Assembly (NCBI RefSeq): GCF_009870125.1
Contig: NC_046683.1
Coordinates: 13,587,001 to 13,651,000 of the forward strand
From: Drosophila pseudoobscura
Taxonomy: Eukaryota > Arthropoda > Insecta > Diptera > Drosophilidae
DNA length: 64,000 nucleotides
Reading direction: 5' to 3'
The position numbers were made by a program, and so were the translations under genes. How positions within the stretch are numbered: the stretch's first letter is position 1; every line of letters starts with the position of its first letter. Under the pieces are notes generated by a model. That model searched no databases. It had not been told where the DNA came from and saw nothing but the letters and a program-made list of their open reading frames with translations. Positions 1 through 12,681 of this stretch are shown piece by piece.

Positions 1-1238
1 TAAATGGCAATTGAATGAAATTCAGTGACAACATAATGGCATGAGGGAATCCATTGAGAACTAATCAAATAATCCAGATAATTAATGACATTTGAGGGGT
101 GAAGAACAATAGATTTGATAATTGGCATCGGTCACTCCTCCACTTAGTTTAATGATTTCATTCACTAAAACCATTTATTCCATCCAAAAGCACAAACAAT
201 TCTCAAGGAAAAACTGACTCATGGCAAGACAAATGAAAACTCAATCAAAAGTGCTCTAAAAACCAACTGCTAGTTAGAGTAAATCTCTTTCGTTTTCCAT
301 GGCGAACGTTTCACTCAGCATTGATTTAAGGGCAGGTTCGTGGAAATCACTCATACGCCAGGTGTGCCACAAGCACACACTGAAACGTAGCGTTAACTGC
401 TGGTTAAATCAACCGAAAATTGATTGCACTCATTTGTGCGAAGCTTAAAAATGCATTCGATTTAATTATCGCGTATAAATTTCAGGCACGAACTCTACGC
501 CCTCTGCCCTCTGCCCCCTGCCCCCTGCCCACTGCCCCTGCTCACTGCCACAATCCTTTCCGAAATCCAATCCAATCAGCAGCAGCAGAAGCAGTCGTTG
601 CGATGCGATGCGATGCGTTGCTGCAGTTAATTGTGCGGCTTTTTGTGGCAAGCACAGGCAACGAGGGAGGAAATACCTTTGTGCATACGAGAATGCACGA
701 ATCGGAATACGAATACGAGTACATTCGTACGAGCATTAAGTATTAAGTGATTGTTAAACGACTTTAATGCTTCCAACGAGAATTGTTCCCACACTGGAGG
801 TCGGTCTCTATGTATCGGAGTAGGGAGAAAAGTAGATGAAATGCAGGGATAATTAAGCCAAATACAGGAATTCTAATTTGATTGAAATTCAAATTTTTGG
901 CATCATTTTGCTGGATGTTTTTTATTCCAAAAAATGACCACAAAATAAAATTACGGCAATTTGATGCGTAGACACGTTTTTGGCATTGTGGCTTTTTGAT
1001 ATTTCCACCATTCCGATTCTTCGCCCGCTTTTCGCTTTTATTTTCTTGCTGGGAAAATCGCTGGACAATTAACGCATTTAAAATATAAAGCATACGCCGC
1101 ATTGGCCAAATGAGAACTAAATGGCATTTTCCACACGAACATTTTCCATTCGAATGAATGAAAGCTTAAATTCCATGGCGATGGCTCTTCTATTATGCTA
1201 ATAATAACTTTATGTGAGTGCTGCCACAGCAACAGCAG

Positions 1239-1262
1239 CAACAACAACAACAACAACAACAA
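1239..1262 (+). repeat. (CAA)n microsatellite
   Basis: Uninterrupted CAA triplets in the NetB intron, preceded by a few CAG units. No coding context. Confidence 0.9.
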
Positions 1263-1779
1263 ATGATGCATACAACATTTTAATGAAGTCAAAAATATGT
1301 GAGATTTTATTAGTGCATTTTATTGTTTATCAACTATGTGTGTGGGAGGATGGATGTATGGTCTGTCGATGGATTGTTTTTCCTCTCCTTTGTTTCCTCT
1401 GCCTTTTGCGGCCCCATAAATAATGCGTAATGAACCCGTGAAAGCAGGGAAAACTGTGCAGCAGTGGAGCCCTGGAGTCGAGTGGAAACTAAATCACATT
1501 GTTAAGCATCTCCCAGTTTTGCGAAGCAGAAGGCACCCTGCAATTACAGGTGCTCTCTAAAAGAGGGCATGATGGTTCCTAAGAAAGGCTTAGCAAATAT
1601 CCTGGCAGCTCGTTTTTCTTCGAAAGCCTGGTGTTCAAAAGTTGTTTAATTGCTTAATTTTTTATCATACTATGGATCACCACTTTTTATACAGATTCTG
1701 TATGTATTATCCGTCCAAGGATCACAATTCGCTTCGAAAAAAACTTTCAATAGCTCCGTGTAAGTATCTCATTTCATAG

Positions 1780-2180
1780 AAAAGGTTCGTTCTCCCCTTA
1801 AGAGTACAGTACCATACTTTCTAGTATTTTTCTTGTATTATTTGTATCATATTTTCTAGTATCTTTATCCCTCGGTTGTAGATTGTTTTTAAAATTTTTT
1901 GTTTTTGTAAGCATTCTTTTAGTATTTTAGTGGTATTACTTTTAGAATTTTTTTGTACTATTTTTAGTAATTTTCTGGTGTCATTCCTAGTTATTTTTGA
2001 GTCACTTTTTTAGTGCATTTTGTGAAGTATTTTTCGAATAACTTGTTGGTATTTTCGTAGCATATAGTCTAGTAGCTTTCAAATTGTTTCTTGTTTTTTT
2101 GTTTGTTTTCTATAAGTCTTGTTTATAATTTCTTACATTGTTTTCTGGTATTATTTTCAGTGATTTTTTAAATTTTTTTC
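1780..2180 (-). repeat. Degenerate TACTAG-type repeat tract, minus orientation
   Basis: T-rich stretch in which units such as TATTTTCTAGTATC, TTTTAGTATT and TTTCTGGTATTATT recur every 15-30 bases. On the minus strand these read as ATACTAGAAAATA and AATACCAGAAAA, the same words that fill the plus-strand tracts at 3.24-3.54, 5.38-5.96 and 8.18-8.40 kb. No reading frame is preserved. Origin unknown: either a diverged satellite or repeated slippage. Confidence 0.6.
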
Positions 2181-3239
2181 TGCTAGATCAATAATTTTCC
2201 ATAAATTTTCTTTCGTCAAAAGTACTGCAAGCACACCTATTAATATCCACGTAAGCTGTCTGTTAAACTGTCTGCCGGCTAGCAGGCACTTGGTGCTGGA
2301 TGGCTTAATGCTCCATCAGCTTTTCCACACGGACGCTGATTATTCAAATTTAATGTAAAATACACTCGACGCACACATTTTCCATTCCCATTTTTATTTT
2401 ATATTTTATTTTATATTTTTGGTTTTTAATTAGCCTGCATTTTATTGCCCCCGCCCTGCTCTTTCCCGTGCCTTGACCCGCCTTCCAACTCATTAGCCAG
2501 CGGCGGCTGCAGTGGCAGTGGCAGTGGCAGTGGCATGGATCGGTGGCATGCCGCAAACAATACATCATTTAAGGCCTTCATTAGTTTATCGGTCATTCAT
2601 TGGGCAACTGTTCGGCTGAAAAAAACGTGGTATTAGCGACAGTTTAAAATTAAATTGCCTCTTGAACTTTTTTTATAAATTATTCTCTTTTTTTCTGTAT
2701 TTTTGTTGTTGCTGTCAATGTTGTCGCTTTTGTCGCTTGTATTTTTGTTGTTTCCCTCTTGTTAGCATATTCATTTGAAAGTTAATGAACTCGTCAATTA
2801 ATTTTCCATTGTTTGAGCAGCCGCTGGGCAAAATGACAAATAATTCAATATTAATATGGAGCCCAGGCCCCATCCATGCAGCCAGACATGCAGCAACAGC
2901 GGCCAGAGCAGCAGAGCCAATCGATGCTGGGGCATGCTGCACACGAACTTAAATCATATCGCACATCCACAAGAACAGTTTAAGTTGCATGCCACAGTCA
3001 CCCGAAATTAGCCTCTGAGATTGCTGTTGTTTTTGCTTGGAGAAAATTGATTGGACATTGATTTTCTGCCATAAGTGTTTTTTTGGAAAGAATGAATAGA
3101 AATTGATAGATACAAACAGTGAGACACACAGATACAGATAAATGCACAAGCATATTTATTCAGCAATGAAGATATTTATTACTAAACAACAAAAAAGTAA
3201 TCTAACGATTAAAGCGTCCAAAAAGTTATCATTCTGTAT

Positions 3240-3540
3240 TAAAAATAATTCCAAGAAAAAAACTAGAATAAATACCAAAAAATATAGTAGAACAAATATT
3301 GAATTTTAAACAGAAGAATGGTAAAAAAAATAATAGAAAACTTAAAAATACTGCATTTTATAAAAGAAAAATACAACAAAAATACTAGTTGTTATTGGGT
3401 ACTATAAAATATGAAAAATTAAAGATTCTGTGCTCAAAAAATTCTTAGATAATAGATTCCAAGAAATGCTAAGCTTAATACCGAAAAATATGTTAATAAT
3501 TCTGCAAAAAAATGGAAAAATAGTACCAGGAGGTATGGCA
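3240..3540 (+). repeat. Degenerate TACTAG-type repeat tract
   Basis: A-rich stretch with recurring words such as AACTAGAATAAATACCA, AAAATACTAG and AATAGTACCAGG. It belongs to the same degenerate family as the longer tract at 5.38-5.96 kb. Spacing is irregular, so it is not a clean tandem array. Confidence 0.5.
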
Positions 3541-4340
3541 TTGAATAATCGATGAATACATTCATATATGAAGCAGAAGAAGATACAAAGCATAAACTGA
3601 TCCATGAATCTATTGATCCATGAATTTATCTCCTCATTTCCAGTACCATCTCTTTTATTTAGATGCTGCTCTCACTCATGTGCCCGTAGAAAATGGAAAC
3701 CTTAGAAAAGTTCTGCATCTCTGTCTCACTCTGATATAAATACTATAACATATCTGAATAATCTGCATAATATCTCGATAACGTGTGTACATATGTCTAC
3801 GTAGATACTCATGAAACCTGAATTGATAAAATCCCACCAAAATTAAGCTAAAAGTTTTTAGTAAAAACTCAACCGCAGAAGTGGATCCCGATGCCATTCG
3901 CCTGTATGCATCATTATGACACTCTCTTCAGGGGGCATTTACCTGCAGGAGCGGCATGCCACATCTACGTACATCTATCTCTCTCTTATCGTGTGGCAAG
4001 GGTTCAAGGGGAATGGAGGGCGGTGGAGGGGGAGGTGGCATAAAAACCACGCAATTTGCTACACTTTTAACACTTGCACGGCTCAATGAAGTGCAACGAG
4101 ACGCACTCAACTAACCCAGCAATCCCTCCGCTGCAACCCCTTGCCACTGTTTGAGTCAAGTCAAAGGCAATGGCAGCAGGAGGGGGCGGGTGGGAACGTG
4201 TGGAGGAGGGGGTTTTTGCATAGAGAAAGAAATGGGAATCTGTGAATGCTTTTTGCAAAAGGAGAGAAAACGATTTCAGACCGAACCGAGGCCGAGGCCG
4301 ATGCGGCATGATTCTGCGGTTGCACTCTCTTTCTCTTTCA

Positions 4341-4370
4341 CTCTCTCTCCCTCTCTCTCTCTCTCTCTCT
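4341..4370 (+). repeat. (CT)n microsatellite
   Basis: Near-perfect CT run in the NetB intron. On the minus (transcribed) strand it reads GAGAG, a possible GAGA-factor target, though simple slippage explains it equally well. Confidence 0.85.
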
Positions 4371-5374
4371 TTCTGTCTCTGTTGCACGTGTGGGTCAGTG
4401 TGTAATCGAATCCCGCTGCCCCGTATACCCCACCATGCCGCATCATCATCAGTGGAAAGCCCTTTTGGCCGGCATTTATTTGCCTTTGGACTGGCTTTTC
4501 ATTTGGCAGTCAACGGCTACGCTTTCGCGCTTTTCAACATGCAACTGCGGCGACTACGTGCCGCAGTTTTTAACTGCCTTTTACCACTCTGCCACACTCT
4601 GCCATTCCGGCCACTCTCTCACTCTCTGTGTGCCCCGGCAACATCTCTGGGAGTGACCCTTTGCAGCACAGTCAGTCAGATCCGCAGAGCCAAAAGGAAG
4701 AGTCTGCGAATGGAACTTAAAACAGAAGTTGCCATAAAAACGACGCCCACTCTTGCCCCATGGTGCATGCCACGAACCCCTACCACAGCCTTAAGTGTTT
4801 TGTGTTAAAAGTCTACATTAATATTTCCCCTCAAAACAACAACAAAACACACAGCACACAGCCCAGAGAAGGGGAACAAAAATTATATACACAAAAACAA
4901 ATTCGAATTGGAAGTAATTAACACTTGAATGAGGTGGTGCCCCTCAAACGGGGGGGCAGGGGCAAGGGTGTTAGAGAACGGGAGGGGGGCGATATCCAGA
5001 GACAGGCAACAAATCGCTGCAACTTATTAACAACTCCCCCATCGACAAACGACGAACGACGACCGACGACTATCCCCCCATACCCCCATTGCCACAAATT
5101 TTCCCGGCGAGAGGAGAGGAGAAGGCCATCGAAAATGCTGCTTGAAAATTAATTTGTGTGCGTGTCGGGGGACTCCCCGTTGTGTTGCACATACACACAT
5201 AGACACACACACGTCCCTTAACCCCCACACTTTGATCGAATCGTGGCACTAGAGATGGGGCATATGTGGGGGCACGGTGCCCCATTAGAGTCGTGAGTGA
5301 TGGACAACTATTTGCAATTGCGGCAGCTTCCAGAAATACTTTTCCAATCCACAAGGGACCAGATAGCCAGCAAT

Positions 5375-5960
5375 TGGACATTAAAAAATAATAGAAAAAT
5401 AACTCAAAATATGTTTCAAACTAAATGTAAAAAAATACTATACATAATTAAAAAAAAATCCACGCAAAATATATAATAGATGTACTAGAAACTTATTACA
5501 AAAATACTAAAAATGTATTACAGCAAATAAGAAAGTATATAGTTTTAAATACTAGAACTAATACCAGAAAATTAATACAAGTATTACCAAAAATGTTGGA
5601 AAACTACTGGTAAATATTACTGGGAAAAACAAAAGTAATACCAATTTATTCAAAACAACAACAAAAATACTGGAAATATTATTCGAAAACTACTAGAAAT
5701 TATACCAGAAAAGAACTATAAATAATACAAGAAAATACAAAAATTAAATTGGAAATTCTATAAAACATACGAACAAAATGTAAGAAATACTAGACTAAAT
5801 ACTATAAATAATTCCAGCAAAATACTAGAATATATTCAACAAAATTATTTTTTTTAAATACTAGAACAAATACTATAAACAATACAGTAAACATATGAAA
5901 TCATAATACCAGAAACTGTACTATAAAAAACATAAGAAATACTAGAAAAATACGAGACCC
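5375..5960 (+). repeat. Degenerate TACTAG-type repeat tract (longest)
   Basis: About 580 bases of A-rich DNA in which ATACTAGAA, ATACCAGAAAA, ATACTATAAA and AATACAAGAAAA recur more than twenty times at roughly 12-25 base spacing. Variants differ at one or two bases, so the tract behaves like a highly diverged short-unit satellite. No open frame of interest and no terminal inverted repeats are seen. The same words occur in the tracts at 3.24, 8.18 and (inverted) 1.78 kb. Confidence 0.65.
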
Positions 5961-7631
5961 TTTCAATATGGAAGTCCGAGCTTCAAAAAACCCTCGGAAA
6001 TAAAAATAATCTGTCAGAGAGTCGCCATTATCTAAAGGCAACACAGCCTCTAGGGGTAACCGAAATTACCGTTTAAACTCTCACGAGTAGCACACACCTT
6101 TTTGTGTTCCTCTGTTCCATCCCTAGGAGAGAACCATTTACATGTTGGAGGCACAAATTTGTTTGGCTTGTAATGTGCTGTTGCTGTTCTTCTGACTATT
6201 GTAAGCAGGCATTTCCAGCGTGTCGTTTGGCTGTTCCAAACATCTAATTTTCTTCATTAACCCAGAGACAGAAACCACAGAGATACACCCCGAAACATAC
6301 AGATGCACAGATACACAGATACATATACACCCTCATCAACACACACACATCCACCTCTATGGGCACGACAAAATGCTTTAATAGTTTCTCCGTGCCTTTA
6401 ATTTATGTGAATTTTCAAGTCAGCTAACGAGGAGTTGAGGTGGAAAATGTAGATGGAAAATGGGAAGTGGAAGTGGGGAAAATGGAGGAGGAGGTCATGG
6501 AGACAAAACGCCATTCGATTCCCCCCCAGCCCCAGCCCCGAAAAGCATTTAGATTGCAATGAAAATTGCTTTTAAATGAAGTTCTGTGCGGCGGCGGCGG
6601 TGGCGGTGGCGGCTTCTGGGGAAAATTAAACCCAGGAAAATCCTGCTTTGCCCACTGGCCCCCACACACTATTTTGTTCTTCTTTTTTGTACCGAATGTA
6701 ATCGCAGTTGTTAGTTGGTTGTTTTCCTCCAGTTGTTTCTGCGGCTTGGAACAAAAGCATTTGGCAATTAAAATACCGCTGGACAGGTGGCCACAGGTTT
6801 TTCCGCCAGTGCCGCCAGTGAATGAAAAGCCGCAATAGACAAATGAGGAAGAAGGTCAACGAGCAATGGGATAATTTACCAGCAACAATTGCATTTACAT
6901 TGGCCATCCAGAGAAGAAAATATATAGGTACGAAGAGAATACACCCATGAATATATCTATAAAGCAGGAATCAAACCAGCAATAATCAAACGATTCGCCG
7001 TGCAAGCTGGCAAAACATGGTGAAAACACAAAAAGCCAATGAAATTTCTGTTATATTTTTGGTGAATGAAAATCGTGAAAATTAATTGAAATATGCTTCC
7101 GCAGCAGAGTGTCGCCGAGCCCCCAAAAACTGTGGGGGTACCTACATATGTACATATAATATGTAAATCATGTGAAATGCTGTCTAGTTAAGTAATCAAT
7201 TAGCCGCAAAAGTACCAGCAGAACAGAAGAAGCCATCAACCATTTGGCAGACCAAAAAAAGGAGAGACAAAGGAGAGGCAGCGGCAGCAACAGCGGCTGT
7301 GGCTGTGGCAGAGACGAGTGTTTTGTGTGGCTACATTTTTTGGTCAGTTGTTTCGAAATCATAAATTACAATTTAAATTTTATAACGAAAACTAATTGGA
7401 GCAACATCAACAACGAAAAAGACGACGGCAACGGCGATGACGATGACGACAGCAGCAGCTCTTTGAAGTGCTTCTAGCCACAGATCCAACAGCTCCAACA
7501 GCTGCTGCTGCTGCTGCTGCTGGATTCGGACCTGGCCAAAAACAGAGAGCCAAGAGCCAAAAAAGTCGTAAAAAACACGAGTTGATGCGACCAGAAGGGG
7601 CGGCGGTCAACCACTTCCATATGGGCCGAGG

Positions 7632-7654
7632 CACACACACACACACACACACAC
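7632..7654 (+). repeat. (CA)n microsatellite
   Basis: Uninterrupted CA run in the NetB intron. Confidence 0.9.
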
Positions 7655-8179
7655 AAAAGAGAGAACCGTCGCCGAAACGAAAGAAACGATACTCGCACTC
7701 GTGCAACCAATCCATGCCATTCCATTCCGCTGGGGCACCGTGTGGGCGGAGAGGCTTGTGTGGGCTTAAGCAGCTTGTGGTCGACCGTCCCCCCCACCAC
7801 CCACCACACTCCCCCTCTCACTCTCCGACATCCGAAAAAATCAACAGAAAAATCACGAAAAAACGCTCCAAATAGAACAGCCAAAAGTGGCTACATACCT
7901 ACCTACCAAGAGAATACCCCCCACCCCTTCAAAACATGAACAAAAAGAATACATATAGCAGTAAAAACGATATGGATAGTCGATATAACGACCGTTGGGA
8001 TACCGTTTGGTAGCCAGGGTTTTCATGGAGGAGTGCAATAGATCCTTTTTAAATGAGAGAACTATAAAGAAAACTGTTTTGGATGGACAGAACTACATAT
8101 CTGTCTAGAAACTATTTCGGAATGGGTTAGCTACATGTTCAAGAAACTCTGAATCTCTGACGACAAGCCAGAAGAGTCT

Positions 8180-8400
8180 TAGCCCTAATAATACCAGAAA
8201 AATAACAGGAAAATACTTGGAAAATACAAGAAAAAATCTTGGCAAAACTAGACCAGAAAATACCACAAATAATATACAAATCCCAGAAAGTAACAACAAA
8301 TAATAATAATAAAACAAATGGACTGAAATTAATATCAGAAAATACTAGAAAATATGCAGAGAATATACAAGAAAAATACATGAGTACTTAACCTTGAAAA
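8180..8400 (+). repeat. Degenerate TACTAG-type repeat tract
   Basis: Words such as ATACCAGAAAAATA, AATACTTGGAAAATAC, AATACCACAAATAATA and AATACTAGAAAATATG recur, as in the tract at 5.38-5.96 kb. No coding potential is visible. Confidence 0.5.
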
Positions 8401-9543
8401 CTTTTCAGAAAAAAAATACTCTAAAACAAATACTTCGCAACTAGAGAACTGTCCAATAAACCCAATCAAAAAGAAAGATCTATACCTGACAAAATTTTGT
8501 AATAAAAGTTGGCGAAACATAAAAGATATTCGAACTCTCTTGAAGAAAGAAAAGAGGAAGCATGCCCTTTTTTCAGGTTTCTTTAAATTCTTCCAAAATT
8601 TGAAATACTTTGGACCCGACAAACAGAAAGATAGATCCATGGACAGCCATTGGTTGGTGGCTGTCTTCTTTGAATTCTATCATTAATCTGAAGGTTAAAG
8701 CATACCCTATTCAAAATCATTGACATAATAACAGGGTACCCTCGAATCCGCTATAAGTTGAACGTAAGACAAGTAGCCTTGCCTCTTAAGGGGGCGTGAA
8801 CGATGACTAGCGTCGTGATGCGTTGCCGTTGCCGTTGCCGCTGCTGATGCTGCCACTGCCACTGCCACACGGATGGTGTCGTTGTTGCTGTGGCGCAAAA
8901 TGCTTGCGCAAATTAAAAAGTAATTGCTTGAGAAAAAGTCAGAAACAGAAAATATGCAACAAACAGCAGCAGGCAGCAGTCAAGCGGCAGGAGGCAGGAG
9001 GCAGGCAGCAGGAGGCAGCAGGCAACAGCAGAGAAGTCTGCGGAATGTTTCGTAGTTGCAAGTTGAAAGGTTTCAAGTTGCCAGCTAAAAGCCAACAAGT
9101 CATCAACTTATCGTTGTTTTTCGTTTCCCGTTCCCGGCTCCAGGTCTCCTCCACCGAACAATAGATGCCGCGCCACGGCAAGGCCATGGACCGACCGTCA
9201 CTCCATGCGGTTGAGTCGGGGGTCGCCCCCGTCTGCGGATCTGCGGATCTGTGGCTCTGGCAAAAGCAATCTGCCAATGTTTCGCCAAGTGTTGCAGGCG
9301 TTCGGCGCACAGGAGGGCGGGGAGAGTGGAGGCCAAAAAACTGATGGCCGAGAATCGCATTTGCTCTGGGGAGCAATTAAATAGAAGCACAAGTAGAAGT
9401 AGAAAGTGATGAATCAAAAAGTGACGCACGAGAGCAGAGTGCTGTTGCTTTTGCTGGTGCTGCTGGAGGCGCCATTAGTCGAAACAATTGCATGTTCTCC
9501 TGGTCGACGAATCTGCTGCCAGGGTATTCCCCGCAGGCAAATG

Positions 9544-10030
9544 AAGTACAGTTGCAGCATACAGAAAATTAAGTACAGTTGCTGCAGCAGAGCTACAAAG
9601 CTCTAATTTGAGTCAAGGAATGCCTTAAGTGTTCTTCTAATTACCTTTTTGATAATCTAAACTCTTTGTTAATTTCAAATCTCGTTAGAAAGTTTTTCAT
9701 TGCATTTGAAGTACAGTCACCACACATTCATGCTTCATACAGCATGGGCTTATTTTAAGCCATCTTTAATCCACAGAAACATTTATATAGTTTCCACAAC
9801 CATATTTGCTTTTAATTTTCCCTTTTTTTTTTGATCGAAAACTATTTTAATTCAATTTTCTTTGCAAAGTACAGTCACCGCATTGGCATAGTCACCACAT
9901 AACCTAAAAATAAAGTACATTCATCACATTTTACGATCTTCGGGCAATTATTTTGCCATTTCTGCCTATCTTATTCATTTTAGATACATTTTCCTTCGCT
10001 TTTCAAAGAAAATAAGTACGGTCCTCGCAT
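9544..10030 (+). repeat. Spaced AAGTACAGTCAC motif family
   Basis: The word AAGTAC recurs with a similar 3' continuation at 9,544, 9,571, 9,709, 9,867, 9,913 and 10,014, and once more at 10,586. The best copies read AAGTACAGTCACCACA and AAGTACAGTCACCGCAT; the others are AAGTACATTCATCACATT and AAGTACGGTCCTCGCAT. Spacing is irregular (27 to about 570 bases), so this is not a tandem array. It could be a cluster of binding sites or the remains of a longer degenerate repeat. Confidence 0.5.
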
Positions 10031-10483
10031 GGAATGATACCATTTTATTCCATTCAATAAATGCAGAATTTTCTTCTACAAAATATATTTCTCTCTCTCT
10101 GAACTTCTGGCATTCAGTTTATTTCCTTCTCAACGTGTGGCTTACAGATTATCAAACTATTCAATTGCCACATGCCACATGCAACCTTTTAATTGTAGTT
10201 TTCATTGCACAGAAGAACACTCTGTGGAATGCTTTTGAGGCGAAGGCTCGAATGAATCCTTTTGTGTGCATTCCAATACGAGTACTTGCACACCCACTAA
10301 AATTTCGCTTTTTTTTTGCTCTTTCTCTCGCTTTCAGAGCACACATTCCACACAGTGGCACACAGTACAGTTCCGCACGGGATACGGCAAGTGTAATTCC
10401 AACCTTATTAAGATTCCCATTGCGCATTTTGTTGTGCGATTCGCTAGCGAATTCCTTGTTCGCAAACTCTGTGATTCTCTGGG

Positions 10484-10508
10484 ACTCTCTCTCTCTCTCT
10501 CTCTCTCT
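10484..10508 (+). repeat. (CT)n microsatellite
   Basis: Near-uninterrupted CT run in the NetB intron. Confidence 0.85.
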
Positions 10509-11579
10509 CGCTCTCTCAGTGTGGGGCAACAAAATCACATCACATAACCCGTTGGCACGGCTCGATGCCCGGCTGCATGCAAATTAAGTACAGTCTCGAG
10601 TCCTGCCACTACACAAAGGACACTCATTATGCACTTCCGCGCTCTGCCTTCACCCTCACCCATACTCCCACTCCCCCTTCTACTTGCTCCTTTCTCCCTT
10701 TCTCTATTCTGCTTTCTCTCCCTTTCCTTTGCCTTTGCCAGGAGTTTTTTTTTGTCCATGGATTATTTTAAATAACCAACATTTCTTGTGCCAGTCGCAC
10801 TGCCAGCCAAAAAGGAAAGTAAAAAACTCTGTAGTTTATGCTCCGACCTAAAAGGATAGCCGCTTAAGGATACCCTCTACTTTCTTTCTTTTCCGACTGC
10901 AATATTCATGCGACTGTGATGTATTTTTGTGGATCATTCGATAAGGTTTCCATCTCTCATATTACTCTCTCTCTCATCTCTTTAGGTGTCATCTCTCTCA
11001 TTCCATAGCCTCCATAGATCATTTCGTTGAATCCACCATCCAAAAGAGGAATACCCCTATTCCCCCATTAAGATACCGTGCCACAAAACGAAGCAAAAGC
11101 AAAGCCCAAAGCAAAGGCAGAAGAAGGCGAAATGCAAACAAAAACGAAAAGGAACCAAGTGGAAGCCTCTGCCAGCATTTTATCACATTGACACGCCTCT
11201 TGTTCCTGCCTCTCCTGCGACTGGCCCATTTGCCACAGCCTCTTGCCCCTACTGCCAGCTGAACCACAGTGTTGCGGTTATGCAATAAAATGTTGCATTT
11301 TGCTTTCGGTTTGCATACATCGCCACAGACTGGCAGTGCCACTGCCCCCCCGAAGAATCCTTCTTGCTTCTTGTTACATGGACCATGTGGCATGTGTGTG
11401 TGAGTGTGTGTGTGTTGCAGCAAGCTTGACTGTGCCCCAACCACTAGATAACTCTCACTGCTACGGCTACTACTGCTGTTGCACCTGCAACTGGTACTCC
11501 TCTTATTGCCACGCGCCATATGTTGCGATTATTGCTCCGACGAGACGACTATTATTTCTTCTACACACGGTGCCGTTCC

Positions 11580-12260
11580 AGCAATTGTTTCTTCAACTCT
11601 TTCCTTGGTTCATAGCCCAATACTCTTATTGCCAAATTTTGCGTTTTTTTTTACACTTTTGTCAACAACTCTTTCTTCAACATTCTTTCGACAGCATTGA
11701 TCTAGCAATTGTTTGCTCATATTTATATTAAATTCTTGCTCAAATTCTCCACCAAACTTTCGGCAACACTCTTTACTCCTCTTTTACTCGTTTGTCAATA
11801 CTGTTTCCCCTAGTGTTCCCTTATGGTTTCTTTCCACTGTTTGTTTGAGTACTTTTCAGTGGTTGATCCTGTTGCTACCACTACCTCTTACTCTTTTACC
11901 AACAATCCAACACTCAAGCATAAAATCTTTCTCCAACACTGTTCCTTCTCTCTATTATTCCTCTTTAAGGTTTCCATTTCAATAGTTCCAAACTGATTCT
12001 ACAACACTGGTCCTCTTGGTGTTCTTTCAACTGTTTCTTGGAGTGTATCTACATTTTTTCCACTTACTAATTTCTTAAAGTTCCCTCCATTCATTCTTTC
12101 AAAGATTCCACAAAATCTTTCCTCAACATTCGTTCTCCAACACTGTTGCTCCGACTCTTCTGCTACTCATTTCTTCAACTCTTTCTGGGAACATTTTTTC
12201 TCCATCTCCAACTCTTTCTCCCATATATACTCTTCCACCCACAGACTCTTCCACTATTTT
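11580..12260 (+). repeat. Pyrimidine-rich degenerate repeat field
   Basis: Nearly 700 bases of T/C-rich DNA in which CAACACTGTT, CAACACTCTTT, TTCTTCAACTCTTTC and similar words recur about every 40-90 bases. The open frames across it on the plus strand (Ser/Phe/Leu-rich) are what such a pyrimidine tract produces and show no protein family. Best read as a diverged repeat inside the NetB intron. As the gene is on the minus strand, the pre-mRNA here is purine-rich. Confidence 0.5.
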
Positions 12261-12645
12261 ACGCGTGCCACAGCTCATCGTGTCACAGTTTCTTTGCCAC
12301 AAAAACCGTAACTTAAGCTTCTGCAATTTGTTGCAAGTCAGTGTTTGTGGATCTATCTGTATATTTATGGCTCTATAGCACTCCTCTCCTCTCTGCCCTC
12401 CCCCCTCTACCGCTCTCGCAGTGTTAAATGCGCACAGCTGCCGGGATTACCGGGCGGAATTTGCAAATGTAAACGCAGCGAATTAGTCGCGCGAGAGCCC
12501 CCCGAGAGCAGGCCCTTGCCCTTGCCCTTGCACCCCTTACCGAACGGAGAGCAGAACAGGACACACCCTCGCATACAGCAGTGGAAAACGGCAGAGGGGG
12601 GAAACATATGAAAATCACACACAAAAATAAATGTTTTATAGAAAT

Positions 12646-12681
12646 GGCAGGCAGGCAGGCAGGCAGAGGGCAGGCAGGCAG
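12646..12681 (+). repeat. (GGCA)n microsatellite
   Basis: GGCA tetranucleotide units with one interruption (GAGGGCA). Confidence 0.85.

Noticed and set aside
4151..4808. Plus-strand Ser/Leu-rich frames up to 188 codons
   Set aside because: They are produced by the CT microsatellite inside the NetB intron, with no domain and no splice support.
7468..7884. Overlapping 135-codon frames on both strands
   Set aside because: Driven by CTG and CA repeats; neither has protein-family features.
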